Part shown: in pieces, positions 11,901-23,507 of the stretch
Position numbering within the stretch: the first letter of the stretch is position 1
Layout: each line of letters starts with the position of its first letter
NCBI RefSeq assembly: GCF_009017415.1
Contig: NC_092406.1
Coordinates: 1,984,001-2,048,000 of the forward strand
Reading direction: 5' to 3'
DNA from: Aspergillus flavus
Taxonomy: Eukaryota; Ascomycota; Eurotiomycetes; Eurotiales; Aspergillaceae
Length of the DNA stretch: 64,000 nt
Program-made: the position numbers and the translations under genes
Notes under the pieces: generated by a model
The model's input: only the letters and a program-made list of their open reading frames with translations
Databases searched by the model: none
Told to the model about the DNA's origin: nothing

Positions 11901-13296
11901 CAGACGCGATTTCAAAGCTGTCAACACGGCCGTCCGAGATAGATGAAGTGGAGCCTAGTCCGCTGGTGCTCTGAGTGGTAGCTCTGGCGTAAGCGGACTG
12001 CTGACGTCGATAAACTTTTTCAACCACCTCTATGAGCTTTTTATACTCTTCCTTCCGCCCGAACATACGAGACGGCAGAGTAAAGAATGAAGAGACGTCG
12101 CGCTGAGCAATTTGAAAATCTTTCAAAGCTTCGCTATCACCGTCACCAAGCAATTGAGAAATCTGTACCAAATCTCTCTTCACGGAAGAAATGGTATGAT
12201 AGCGCTCATTGACTGCCTTCTGAGTCATCTTCTCGATCACAGCTGACACTGCGTCTGGGACATCCATTCTCTTGGCCGAAACTGGTGGTAGCTTCTTCCC
12301 CAGCACATTCTGAACAACTTCAACCGGGTCGCTTCCAGTAAACGCCGGCTTCCCAACTAACATTGTCCAGAAAAGTACCCCAAGCGCGTAGATATCCGTT
12401 CGACTATCCGGTTCAGTTGGCATTCTTCCTGTCTGCTCCGGTGCAATAAACTGTAATTTATTCTTAACACCAAGCTCTCTAGCAGTCGACGACCAGCCCT
12501 CGCTAAGGATGTTATCGAACGACCGGGCACCATTTCCTGTGTTGATTAGTTTTACAGACCCTGTTTCTAGACTGAAATGAAAAGCATCCCCGCGAATTTC
12601 ACCGTGAACCGTTTTAAGCCCGTAATGTAGGAGTTCGAGGCAATCGCATGCGCCGATACCGAAATCAAGGAATACTGGAAGGGAAACCTGCTCTCCAGGA
12701 GTCGGCTCACTACTGTCGCCTTTGGTGCCCATAGCAAACCAGGCAGGTCCAAATGCGACCAACTCCTTCAGCATGTTCTGACCTGGTGATTCGAAGATAG
12801 CCACCAATAGAGGACCCGCATCACCAGGATCTCGAGGAAGCCGTATAAGATCAATCGGTCGTATTGTGTGGTTGCAATCGGGATCCGACGTTTGTACTAT
12901 GGACCTTTGCATATGGAACTCACGCTCGAGTCTCACAACGTGAGACGAAACCCGGGCGATGACCGGAGTCCATATTGGTTCGTGATCGCCACGCGAAAGT
13001 GATATCTCACTGCTGGATTCGCTCAGACTACTTCTCCAGTGATGGCGAAAGGGAGGGCGGGATTCGGCTCGTGGGGAGTTGCGCGCGAGACTAGATGGCC
13101 CTGATGAAGTCGCGGCGGGCGTAGAGACGTCGGACTCGAGAGAATGGCGGAGACCGTAAACATGCCAATGGCTGTATGTTGAATGAAAAGGCTCGATGGA
13201 CTGATCCCAAGTATATCCAGGCAGCTGCGCCAGTCGTTCGAAAAGCCGAGTTGGAGGAAGTGGTAGGTCCTCACCAAGGATATTACTATCTTCCAT
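5948..13296 (-). CDS. Hybrid histidine kinase, Mak/Phk type (pseudokinase-AAA-GAF-HK-receiver)
   Basis: Six exons: 13296-10379, 10326-9139, 9025-8548, 8496-8430, 8365-8036 and 7968-5948. All splice phases agree, giving 2333 residues. Domain order: a degenerate Ser/Thr kinase-like domain (about 100-395), a low-complexity linker, an AAA-type ATPase with Walker A GAAGIGKT (about 570) and a Walker B-like [12 protein letters not shown] long helical middle follows, then GAF (about 1665-1840). Next are HisKA ([12 protein letters not shown], phospho-His 1893), HATPase (N box NLLSNSYKF, then DTGIGIPEE and GGSGLGL) and a C-terminal receiver (EDN cluster, phospho-Asp 2206 in LMDVQMP, Lys in LPKPV). This architecture is that of S. 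pombe Mak1-3 (Phk) and the Aspergillus Phk proteins, which act in peroxide and stress signalling through a phosphotransfer protein. The kinase-like domain has HGEIRG where HRD is expected and NTGNG near DFG, so it is probably catalytically dead. It is divergent with the other kinase at 17545. Confidence 0.93.
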
Positions 13297-16200
13297 CTCA
13301 ACCGACTACCGATATATCCTAGTTGGTTCGACCCCCCTCAATAAACAGCCATATGTGAATTACCCGTGTGTAGAGTTGTCGCAGATCTGATCAGGCGGGG
13401 TGTTAAATCAGAGTGTGCAGTATCATTAGGAACAAAAACGGTACAATCGCCAAGGACGGAGGAGGGGACAAAGCACCTCACTCCCTCTGGAGATCGGACG
13501 AGGCCAAGTATAGCTACCAGGCTGCGGAACGTGCGCGCAATTCGGCGGTATAAGAGCAAAGATAGCGACGATCGAAGACCTGACTTGTCATTGTACAGCT
13601 GCGATCATTTCGTGCGGCTGCGAGTGGAGGCACCTGATCCGTGACAAGACATTGGTTGGGCCTGAGAGCCTCAGGTATCATTCATTCCATGAATAAGCAG
13701 TGCCTTAGTCATCTTTCATTGGGCATCACGAGGGAAAACCGGCGATCAGTTGTTAACCTAAATGCGATGGGACGCTACAGCGTTGGAGCAATGAATATAG
13801 ATTGCCTAAAATCCTATGGTTGAATTTTGGCTGGTGCGTTTATACAGCAGCTATCAATCCTTTCACTTCGATAAATACTTTGTGTGGTGATTTTATACCC
13901 ATCCCTTTTATGTACCCGAATCATGTAAACCCACTTGTGATATATATTTATTTCTCGGGAAAGTCCGCAGTACTATCAACAACACTGATTGCAAGGGGAG
14001 TGTTTGCTGGTCAGATGAAGGGAACCATTCGTGTGATGTCTCTCAATTTCTGACAAGGCTTCTGAGAATTAGTATCGCCGATGTTGGAATCCTATATCTA
14101 GTGCCTAATTTCTTTCTTTTCTAGAAAAAAATAATAAAATAAATATAAATATAAAAGAAATAATACCTATCATAACCCCGAGTTGTGGGTACTACTATCA
14201 CATCGGACGAATTAGCCCTACCGGGGACAATTACGTAGTAAAGATATTTATAAGTGTGGAAACCTATATCTCTTAAATGATATTGGGCCGTATGTGGATA
14301 ACAAGAGGTAGAATCGAATGAGTGATTAAAATAAGTTTGCCAATGATGGATGGACGAACAATCCGTAAACAGAAACCAAATCGTCAAGTGGTAGAGAAAA
14401 CAGAAAGAGACAGCTATTCTTGGAGAGCACAGAATTTATTCCATGCCACATCAAAACGGTATGGGGAAGAGATCAAATCAATTGAGATATATCGCTCCGT
14501 ACTCTCGCGTATTGTACTCCTTATATATTTACTACCAAGCAGACAATTGAGCAAGGAAAGGCCGGAGGTATACTCGAAATGTCGAGAGGATCGACAGAAC
14601 AACACAGCTGAAGGGATTTCAATAAATCTCGGCCGACTGCCTTGATTAGGAAAGCAAGCTAGATCACTAAATCTGCTTCGAGAAAAACCGTTAAAATGGT
14701 TTGAACTATAGACTTTCTTTACCTGAATAGCATGGTTCGGCCTCCTATTACTGGATCATATCATTGCTCAATCATTATGAATGGAGTTTAGAAAAAGAAA
14801 TTAGGGGCAAGGGAGGGTACGTGGTGCAGCCCAAAAATGAGTGGCTTAGGCAGGATAGACGGGATCCGTGGAATTTGTCCCACATCATAAAGATATATGG
14901 ATCGGTACTGACCATGACTCGTTCGGAATAATATCTCAAGGGAATGGAAGCTCGGCAGAGCTAGGTATTGGTTGTTATGGATACCTTTCAGGTACGGAGT
15001 GCCTACTGTACGCGATCATGTTGAAGCCCATAGGGCACCACTGAAATTGATGACGACAGCGGGCGTTCTCTTTCACATTTTAAACCATCTGCACTCCCTC
15101 CTGTACCCCATGCTTAGCGTTAAGTGGGTAACTGTGCACTGATTGGTGAAACGAGCCAGCTTGGAATGGGATGTTCAAGAGGGAATTCGAGAGGTTGGCC
15201 CCAACAATATCACTTGAACACCAGCACTGCGACCTGGATCGGATGACAGTATCTATGACAGGTAGTCTGATTGCTTCATACCCATCACCTCTCCCGAAAG
15301 TTATTGTCGGTGTGGCAAAAGATAGGTCTATGCATTGAAATTGAGCCTGTAAAAGTACTATTACTCAGCATCGATACACAACCGTACAGGATATTCCCAG
15401 TACAAGCAAGCTATTGAATAATACAAGGAATACATGTTATGAAATACCAACGTTGGATGATTTTAAAAACCGACTAACCATTTATTGATTGCTGTACCCG
15501 AGTCTCTGGATTCGGGGAGCGCCACATAATCATAAACGATGACCCTTGACGTCTTGCAACCCGGGGAAATGAAAGCCTTTCCCTTTTACCTTATGAAATT
15601 ATGTTTTTTTCTTTTTTCTTTTACCTTTTCTTCTAGCCGCCTTCCACGCTACACTGTACCTTTTCTATGATCCTTCGACACGATTGCGCTCTTTCCCAAC
15701 CTTTGCCTAATATATATTACAGATATGACATTGAGTCAATATGTATATTATACTGGAGATGTTAATTTCCCTTGAAATAGATATGAAAGCGTAAAAGAAT
15801 AACGGTGATGGATGCATACCACGATTCAAGTCCCGCCTAACAAACCCTATGGTGGCCTTGCGGGAAGTTGTCGGTTGCTAACCTCTCCACCTTCATGCCA
15901 ACCATTATTAATAATATATAATATTACGAAGTGCTCCGTATTTTTGTAAAGGTGTTAGTACCAAGTGCGTGGAATAATCGATTATAAGCACGGGGCCGTG
16001 TCTTCCCTTGATACACGTTCAAAAAAATCTGCTTCGACATGTACATTGTTCCTTAGGCTGGGACATAAGGGTGACGGGAGGGTTGGAAGAGCTTTTTCAT
16101 GTATAGCAGGGCAAAAATGAGGAGGATAAGGATAGGAAGAACAGATTGGGAGGAAAAAGGTCAAATGGAATACAAACTCTCCCTATCTACCCTTGAGAGT

Positions 16201-17544
16201 TATATGGATCAGTTCGAAGATGAATGGGGCATCAAAAGGTATTATTGTTATGCTACTAGAAGTTCTTAATATCTCCTATACCCACGACAATATTACGATA
16301 CAGTATGTACATACTTGCATACCACACTGTACTCTGTACCTAGTAGTACGTAGGTATACTTACACAATTTACCAAGTAAGCAGGTAGTAAGTAGTATTAG
16401 GTATAGTGAGATTTGATTCATTGCAGGAGAGGAAGTATTTATTTTACTTTATTTTTATTTTTATTTTTTTTTCTCTTGTTAAAAAAAATCGACTATTAGA
16501 TGCGTACATACGGAGTACGTTCTAAACCTCTCCCCTCTTAGATAGTATTCAGGTGACCTGAGATTGTCACCATTGGTAACTGGGTAGGCTCTCTTTGACT
16601 TCCCTCTTCATAGCGGACTATTCTACTTCCCTTCCGGGTTCGATTTTGGCCCATTCATTTCCTCTCTTCTCTAGCACACATTCACTTCCCTGACCGGTCA
16701 TGTTCTTACTGGTGTACAATAGTGTTTGTCTCTCTTGTTGAACCCCCGCCCTAGAATTTCTCTTCTAATATTGCTATTATTGTCATTTTTCTTGTTGTTT
16801 CAGTTGCTTTTCCCTAGTCTCCAGCCCCTCTACCCTTTCGAACGTTCCAGGGCCTGGGAAGCCTCATACAGTACCGCGGTTTTGCAAGAACCCGTCAGGG
16901 CTTGGCTACGTCATAGGTTGGACTCCCCCGGGAGACGGACCATTTCCACACCCTTCAGCACAAATCGACGATCCGCTGGGTCAAACAGCAGAACCTGCTC
17001 CAGTGTTTTTAGGAAAGGTTAGATCAGTCGAACCTTCCTCTCAATCCAGTACCTACCTCACCACCACCGTTATACACCGCTTTAGTCAACTTCCTTGAGC
17101 CACTCTTTTTTTTCTGTTTTCGATTTTTCTTTCCTTTTTTTTTTTTTTTTTTTTTTTTTTTTCTAACCCTTTTTCCCTTTCTTACACATCATTCCCTCTT
17201 GTCCCTCTCTCTGTTCTTATTTCCCCAGAATTTGTTCTTTCACCGGTCGAGGTATACCCTATGAGTTTTTGATTTTCTATTTTCTAAGGCCCACCCCTTT
17301 TTGCCCTTTTTCTTTCCGTGCGTTTAACGAACTTCACTTTTCCCTTCTCCGCGTCTTTCCTACGCTCTTTCGTGTTCCCTTCTTCTCCTCACCCTGGTCT
17401 AATTTCGTCCTTTTACTCCCCGGTCTTTCCTTCATCTGATCCGCGGACCGTTTCGTCCGAGAGATGAGTGCCTCATTTGGCTCCTGTGGAGTTGGATTCG
17501 CCCAGGAGAATTGATTATCTGACCGGCGGTGGAGGGTGTATAGG
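13297..17544. promoter_or_regulatory. 4.2 kb intergenic region between two divergent histidine kinase genes
   Basis: No gene is supported in this interval, which must hold the promoters and 5' leaders of both flanking kinases. It contains an AT-rich block (14126-14165) and a TAGGTA/GTAC-rich stretch (about 16280-16405). There is one full TACGGAGTAC copy (16509-16518) plus partial copies at 14494 and 14992. Long pyrimidine tracts run from 16720 to 17430, including 28 consecutive T (17135-17162). Pyrimidine-rich DNA ahead of the rightward start is typical of fungal promoters and leaders of regulatory genes. The transcription start is not visible. Confidence 0.6.
17464..17514 (+). promoter_or_regulatory. 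Upstream ORF in the leader of the PAS histidine kinase
   Basis: ATG at 17464 opens a 16-codon frame (MSASFGSCGVGFAQEN) ending with TGA at 17514, 30 bases before the proposed main ATG at 17545. Another short ATG frame, of 13 codons, lies at 16700-16741, and there is a 3-codon one at about 17262. If the leader includes these, they would be expected to reduce initiation at the main start. Whether the transcript contains them is unknown. Confidence 0.4.
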
Positions 17545-20500
17545 ATGGGGGAAGTTCATAGTATGAGGACAACTCCGCTTCCATCGCCGGCCGAGGCCCC
17601 TTCGCCTGTCGCCGCACCTCATCCTCACCTTCGTGGCTCCCCCCAGTCAACATCCGACCTGGTTTCTAGTAGAAACGTTGGATGCACAGCGGACGGAAAC
17701 GTGCCCATAGAAAATAACATATGGAAGGCTAACTCTCAATCACCTTCTGCTTTACATGAACAGACTGCGACCCCGTATTGTGCCTCGCCACCTACGAAGA
17801 AGGAGAATTCAGACTCGGGAAAAGGGCCCCAAGAGGATCAAGGACGAAGCCTGCAAACCCTCAAGGAATTACGGAGACAGATGGAGGAGTTGCTTGTATA
17901 TCAACAGATGCAACAATCCCAGACCCAGAACGCCTCAGCCACTCGGGAACCTACCTCGTCGCAAGCAGACCACGTCTCCTCGAGTTACGAATCGTCGAGG
18001 AAAAGGCGCATTTCAAATGTATCTTCCCCCAGGATCGCACCGCTCCCAACAGACGCCATGCCTTCAGCTTCCTACTCCGACTCGACTGGTTCTGGAGGCA
18101 CGATACGAGCCGCTGATTTAACGCCCGAGAATATACCTGGACAAACCCCATCGTACCCTTTCCCCAGAATGCAGCATCAGTCGGCTCCAAGGTCGACGCA
18201 AGATCCTACGCACAGCCATAACCCATTCAAGCTGACGCTTCCAGCTGAAAAGCTCAAAGTCCACAAGACGTCATCACAACCGGCAGACGAAAGACAGCCT
18301 ACCTCTATGAAGACTCCTACATCCCATAGCGTTTTCCTTCCGCCTCAGTACAAACCAGTGGCCGAGGACCCGACTTATTCTACCCCTAATTTGTATGATC
18401 TTACGTTGCAGCTTAATGCCGATCCTGGTCTTGATGCATGGTGGGCCAACGTTGTACATATCTTACAGGAGAACTATGGTGCTGAGAGAGCATCGCTAGC
18501 CATACCTGGAGATGCGACGGATCTTGAAAACGTGCCGTGGGGCCAGAAGGCAGTTTTCGATCGGAATTTAGAAGGATATGAACGGGAAACTATACAGAAC
18601 CAGCAGTCCCAGAACGAGGCAACTGGAACGAGCGAGGGGTCTACCAAAGGGGTTGCCAACCCGGAAAAAAGGAAAGGAGAGTCTACTACGGAGAGCTTGG
18701 CGAACGGATCGGGGGCTGCCAAACTTCTAAAACGACCCTCACTTCTGGCACGGCATTCGTTTGCAGGGTTTGGTAAGGAGCGGAAATTATCAACATGGCA
18801 AGACTCGGAAACCTTACCGCAAGAGCACAAGGCGAAGAACGAGAGCAAGCGCGTACAAATATCCAACGAAAACCCAGATGGTACCGGAACAGCGCAGAGC
18901 CAGGCCTCGGCTACAACCTACCAGGGGCACACTGTGCCCTTTACGCAGTCCTTTGACCCGATTAGTCCTACCCAATATAATCATCGACAGGTCGTCTTCC
19001 CCACATCCAGACCCTTGGAAGTTGAAACAGATCCGCTTATAAAGAGGACCGGTGTTGTGAAATTGTTTGGGCGTACAGGGCCTGTCGTTTTAACCAGGGA
19101 GTATTCAGAGAATACTGCAGCAAAGCAATCTGATGGTGACGTCCAAACGCCAGAGGACGTGGTGCAAGTCACTCCTACGGCAGAGCCTGTCCGGCCGTGG
19201 AACAAGGAGCATGCAATCCGGTCCAGATCTGTCTCTAACCCCGCTGCATCGGGTTTGCATGCGCCAAGAGTCCCTCTAATGGAGTTCTACGACGAATATG
19301 AACAAATTCCTCCGTCTCCCTGGTCACAGTCTCCTGCTCCTTCTCCAGCGCCCCGTGCACATGCAGAGCAGAATCCCTTCTTTTCTAGCCACACCGTTGA
19401 TGAAGGTGCATTCGCGAAACATCCTCCGCAACATGATTACTCGAATTTGAACCCTCTAGAAGCTATTGGTGTCGACCTAGCGAAGTCTGTAATTCACATA
19501 CCTCTTTTGCATGCTGGCCGCTCGAAGCCAACTCCTCCGTCCACTTTGAGATTTCCGGTGGCTGTCATCTCAATATTGTCGCCTATTATACCTTATCCTG
19601 CGAATTTGCGACAGTCACTCGCTTGTCTTATCCCACATCTAACAACTTCATTCTGCTTAGCCCAGCACTACAGTCAGCTCGAGCGGCAATTTGCGTCCCG
19701 TCTCGAAGCACCACGCTACGGGCATCTTCTTGGCCTGGGGGGAACATTCTCAGACGAAAGCAGTGAGTTGGAACTGGTAGCTGGCCTCAGTGGACATGTC
19801 AATTATACTATAGCCGATGACGGTTCCCTGGAGGCTCGTGCTAGCCTATCTAGTCCCGACGAAAGATCAAACTCGGCCAAACCTAGTCCATCTGGAATTG
19901 GTACTCCTGGTCTTGACCTGGGTAGTATCGGAGCAGAAGTTCCCTCTGTCCTGGGCGAATCGCCTGGATTTCCTACTAAACTTGGGGCTGATGCCGTGGA
20001 CAGCTACTTCAATGTCCAACAGCTTAAGGGCCTCCGCGATGCGTTGACTCATCATCGGAATCGACTGTCAAAGCCTCGACAAAACGCCACCACTTCTACA
20101 CCCACTTCTCCCGGGAGATTGTTGGGGAAGCTCCCAACGGACGAAGATGGCACTACGGCTCAAGACCCAACTGCAGCTCAGGCGTCTCCATCCCAGGAAT
20201 TCCGCGCACCGCCAGTCATATCCCCCACGCAAAGCTCGTCTCGCCACCCTTCAGCAAATTCTTTTTACGCCCAACTGCCACGCGAGTTACCACGTCCGTT
20301 CACCGATACCGTAGCACAGTTGATGCTAAACTCCGTTCCACTGCATATATTTCTTGCGAAGCCTCAAAGCGGCGAAGTCATTTGGACGAATTCCAAATTT
20401 GACGCATACAGAAGGAGCCAACCTCAGGAGCAAAAGTTAAGGGACCCTTGGCAAAATATCCACAGTAGCGAACGCGAGCATGTGTCACAAGAGTGGGCAA

Positions 20501-23500
20501 ACGCGTTACGGACGGGATCACAATTCACTGAACGAGTGCGCGTGAAGCGTTTCAACGATGAGTCCGCGTACCGTTGGTTCATCTTCCGAGCCAACCCCCT
20601 ACTATCTTCCACAGGCGAGGTACTATATTGGATTGGGTCTTTTCTTGATATCCATGAGCAACATATTGCAGAGCTCAAAGCAGCTCAGGAGAGAGAGAAG
20701 TTTGCGATCGATGCCAAGTACAGAGCGTTTTCGAACTCCATCCCGCAGATTGTGTTTGAAGCCACTGAGTTTCGTGGTCTTATATTTGTAAACGAACAAT
20801 GGCATTTGTATACAGGCCAGAAACTTGAAGAAGCGCTCAACTTTGGATTTGCGAAACATCTTCATCCCGACGACTTGGAGAAATGTGGCGTACTTTCTGT
20901 ATATCTCTCTGAGTCGCAAAAGGAGAACACAGTTTCTGGATTAGACACGACCCTCCAAGAACGTCACCTTGCCAATGGGGTTACACCTGCACTAGAAGAA
21001 CTCGTGAGACGTGGTGTGGCTTCTGTCCAGAAGGATGAGAATGGACGTGTCTTCTATTCTACGGAGATTCGCCTTCGCTCCAAGGGAGCAGACTTTAGGT
21101 GGCACCTTGTTCGCTTGGTGCGGGTCGAGACGAGCAGTTTCGGTAGCGGAGAGGCTTCGTGGTACGGAACCTGTACCGATATTAACGACCGCAAGAACTT
21201 GGAGCGGGAGCTTAACAAGGCAATGCAACAACTGAACAACCAAATGGAATCGAAGACTAAGTTCTTCAGCAACATGTCCCATGAAATTCGGACACCGTTG
21301 AATGGAATACTCGGTACCATTCCTTTCATCTTGGATACCCACCTCGACACGGATCAGAGACGAATGCTGGATACAATTCAGAACAGCTCCACTAACCTCC
21401 GGGAATTGGTTGATAATATTCTAGATGTTTCCAGGGTTGAAGCAGGGAAAATGTCGCTAGTTAACTCCTGGTTCCATGTGCGATCGGTGATTGAAGATGT
21501 GATTGACACTGTTTCTTCCAGAGCCATCGACAAGGGCCTCGAAATTAACTATCTAATGGACGTCGATGTTCCTCCAATGGTCATTGGTGACAGGTTCAGG
21601 ATTCGCCAGGTCTTGATAAACCTTGTTGGCAATGCAGTCAAATTCACCTCTCAAGGTGAAATCCACATACGCTGCTCCATCAATCATGGCACAGCGACTC
21701 TTTCCAAGGAGACTGAGTTGCTCTTGAACTTTGACGTTGTTGATACAGGGAAGGGTTTCAGCGCAAGAGATGCCGAGCGTCTCATGCAACGGTTCAGCCA
21801 ATTAGGACAAAACGGCTCCCAACAACATGCTGGTAGCGGCCTTGGGCTATTTTTATCCAAGCAACTCGTTGAAATGCATGGCGGCAGATTGACCCCCAGC
21901 AGTAAAGAAGGTCAAGGCGCCAAGTTTTCGTTTTACGTGAAGGTTGACGCACCTCCGCCACCGTCGCCTGACGAACCGCGCCTAGTTCGACAATCGTCTA
22001 GCATGTCCGAGGGTCTTGGAATACAATCCAAGCCTAGTTCCCTGCAGAAGATGCTTTTTTCGTCGAGGGATTCTATAGATTCAAAGGGGCCAGATACCTC
22101 CGACATCTCATCAGTACTTGACTCGCCGCTTTCCCAGCCCCCGAGCAGCTCTGACCCTTCGGCTCGCTTTACTTCAAATAGCTTCTCAGAGCGTTCTTCA
22201 GTTTCTTCAGCTCTACCGACCCCTGAACTTCATGCCGTGGATCCACTCACCAAGGTTGACACTGCAAAGCTCATCAATACGGATGTTTCGTCGCAGGCGC
22301 GGCCGACTACTACGGCTTCTTCGAGCAGCGATACCATTCGTCCTGTAGCCCGGCCGTCCTCTTCAACCTCTCGGGAGCTGTCTTTGTCGACTACATCAGC
22401 ACCTGTAGATGCAGGCTCAGATGCCCCGGTCTCGCAGGATCCTTACTCAATTCTCATTCTATGTCCCTTGGATAATACGCGCAAAGCTATCAAGCAGCAT
22501 ATTGAACAGGTGGTACCTCATGAGATACCTTTTTCAATCATATCCCTACCTGATGTCGAGGATTGGAAGGACTCGATGAATGACGAGTCTAGTGCTAAGA
22601 TCACGCACCTGGTACTGAATCTACCCAGCGTGGAAGACGTCCAGGACGTAATTCAATATGTTCTTGACTGCGATTCAGCGTCCGCGCCAACTCTTGTGAT
22701 TATTTCCGACCTATACCAGAAACGACAGATCAATTCAAAGATCAAGGAACTGTCTGCTAGCGGTGGGCGTGTTTATACCGTGCCAAAGCCGGTCAAGCCT
22801 TCGGCATTCTCGGCCATCTTTGACCCCGATAATAGGCGAGATCTCAGCAAGGATAGAAATCAGGACATGGCCCGAGAGATCAACAATAATTTCAAGACCA
22901 TGTCTAAGATGGTGAAGGAGGTTATCGGGAACAAGGGATACCGGATCTTGCTCGTTGAAGACGATGAAACAAACCGTATGGTACGTTCGTCCTTTGATTC
23001 TCTCCCGGAGTTTTTAAACCGTTTTCGCCCGCGCTAACGCAACATAGGTTATGTTGAAATATCTGGACAAGATTAAGGTCATGGCCGAAACCGCGTCAAA
23101 TGGTCAAGAGTGCACGGAAATGGTATTCTCTAAGGAGCCGGGATACTACTCTCTTATAATCGTAAGTTGCACAGACTGCTACTTTCCCCGTGTTGTTGGT
23201 CTCTTGTGATTAACATCTTTCGCAGTGTGATATTCAAATGCCAATGAAAAACGGATACGAAACTTGTCGTGATATTCGTGGCTGGGAACTAAAGAATCAT
23301 TACCCTCAAATACCCATTATGGCTCTGTCCGCCAATGCAATGACAGACCAAATTGAAGACGCTGCACGCGCTGGCTTCAACGACTATGTCACAAAACCCA
23401 TCAAACATAACGAACTGGGCAAGATGATGATGGGACTACTCGATCCTAGCCGACCTCTCCTTCTACTTCGAGACCGTCTCAGGAGGGATAATCACCGCGA

Positions 23501-23507
23501 GGATTAA
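17545..23507 (+). CDS. PAS-domain hybrid histidine kinase
   Basis: Three exons: 17545-22980, 23048-23161 and 23226-23507, giving 1943 residues. The start is the first ATG of the open frame (MGEVHSMRTT); upstream in-frame codons have no earlier ATG. The order is a disordered Pro/Ser/Gln-rich N-terminus and a GAF-like region in two pieces (about 282-335 and 669-720) split by low-complexity sequence. Two PAS-like domains follow (about 921-1045 and 1060-1215). HisKA has NMSHEIRTPLNG (phospho-His 1246), and HATPase has INLVGNAVKF, VDTGKGF and GSGLGLFLSK. A degenerate receiver-like segment (about 1632-1765) precedes a true C-terminal receiver (LLVEDDETNRM, phospho-Asp 1852 in CDIQMPMKNGY, Lys in TKPI). 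There are no membrane segments and no HAMP repeats, so it is cytoplasmic and not the Nik1/osmosensor class. The signal is unknown, and its fungal kinase group is not assigned with confidence. Confidence 0.92.
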
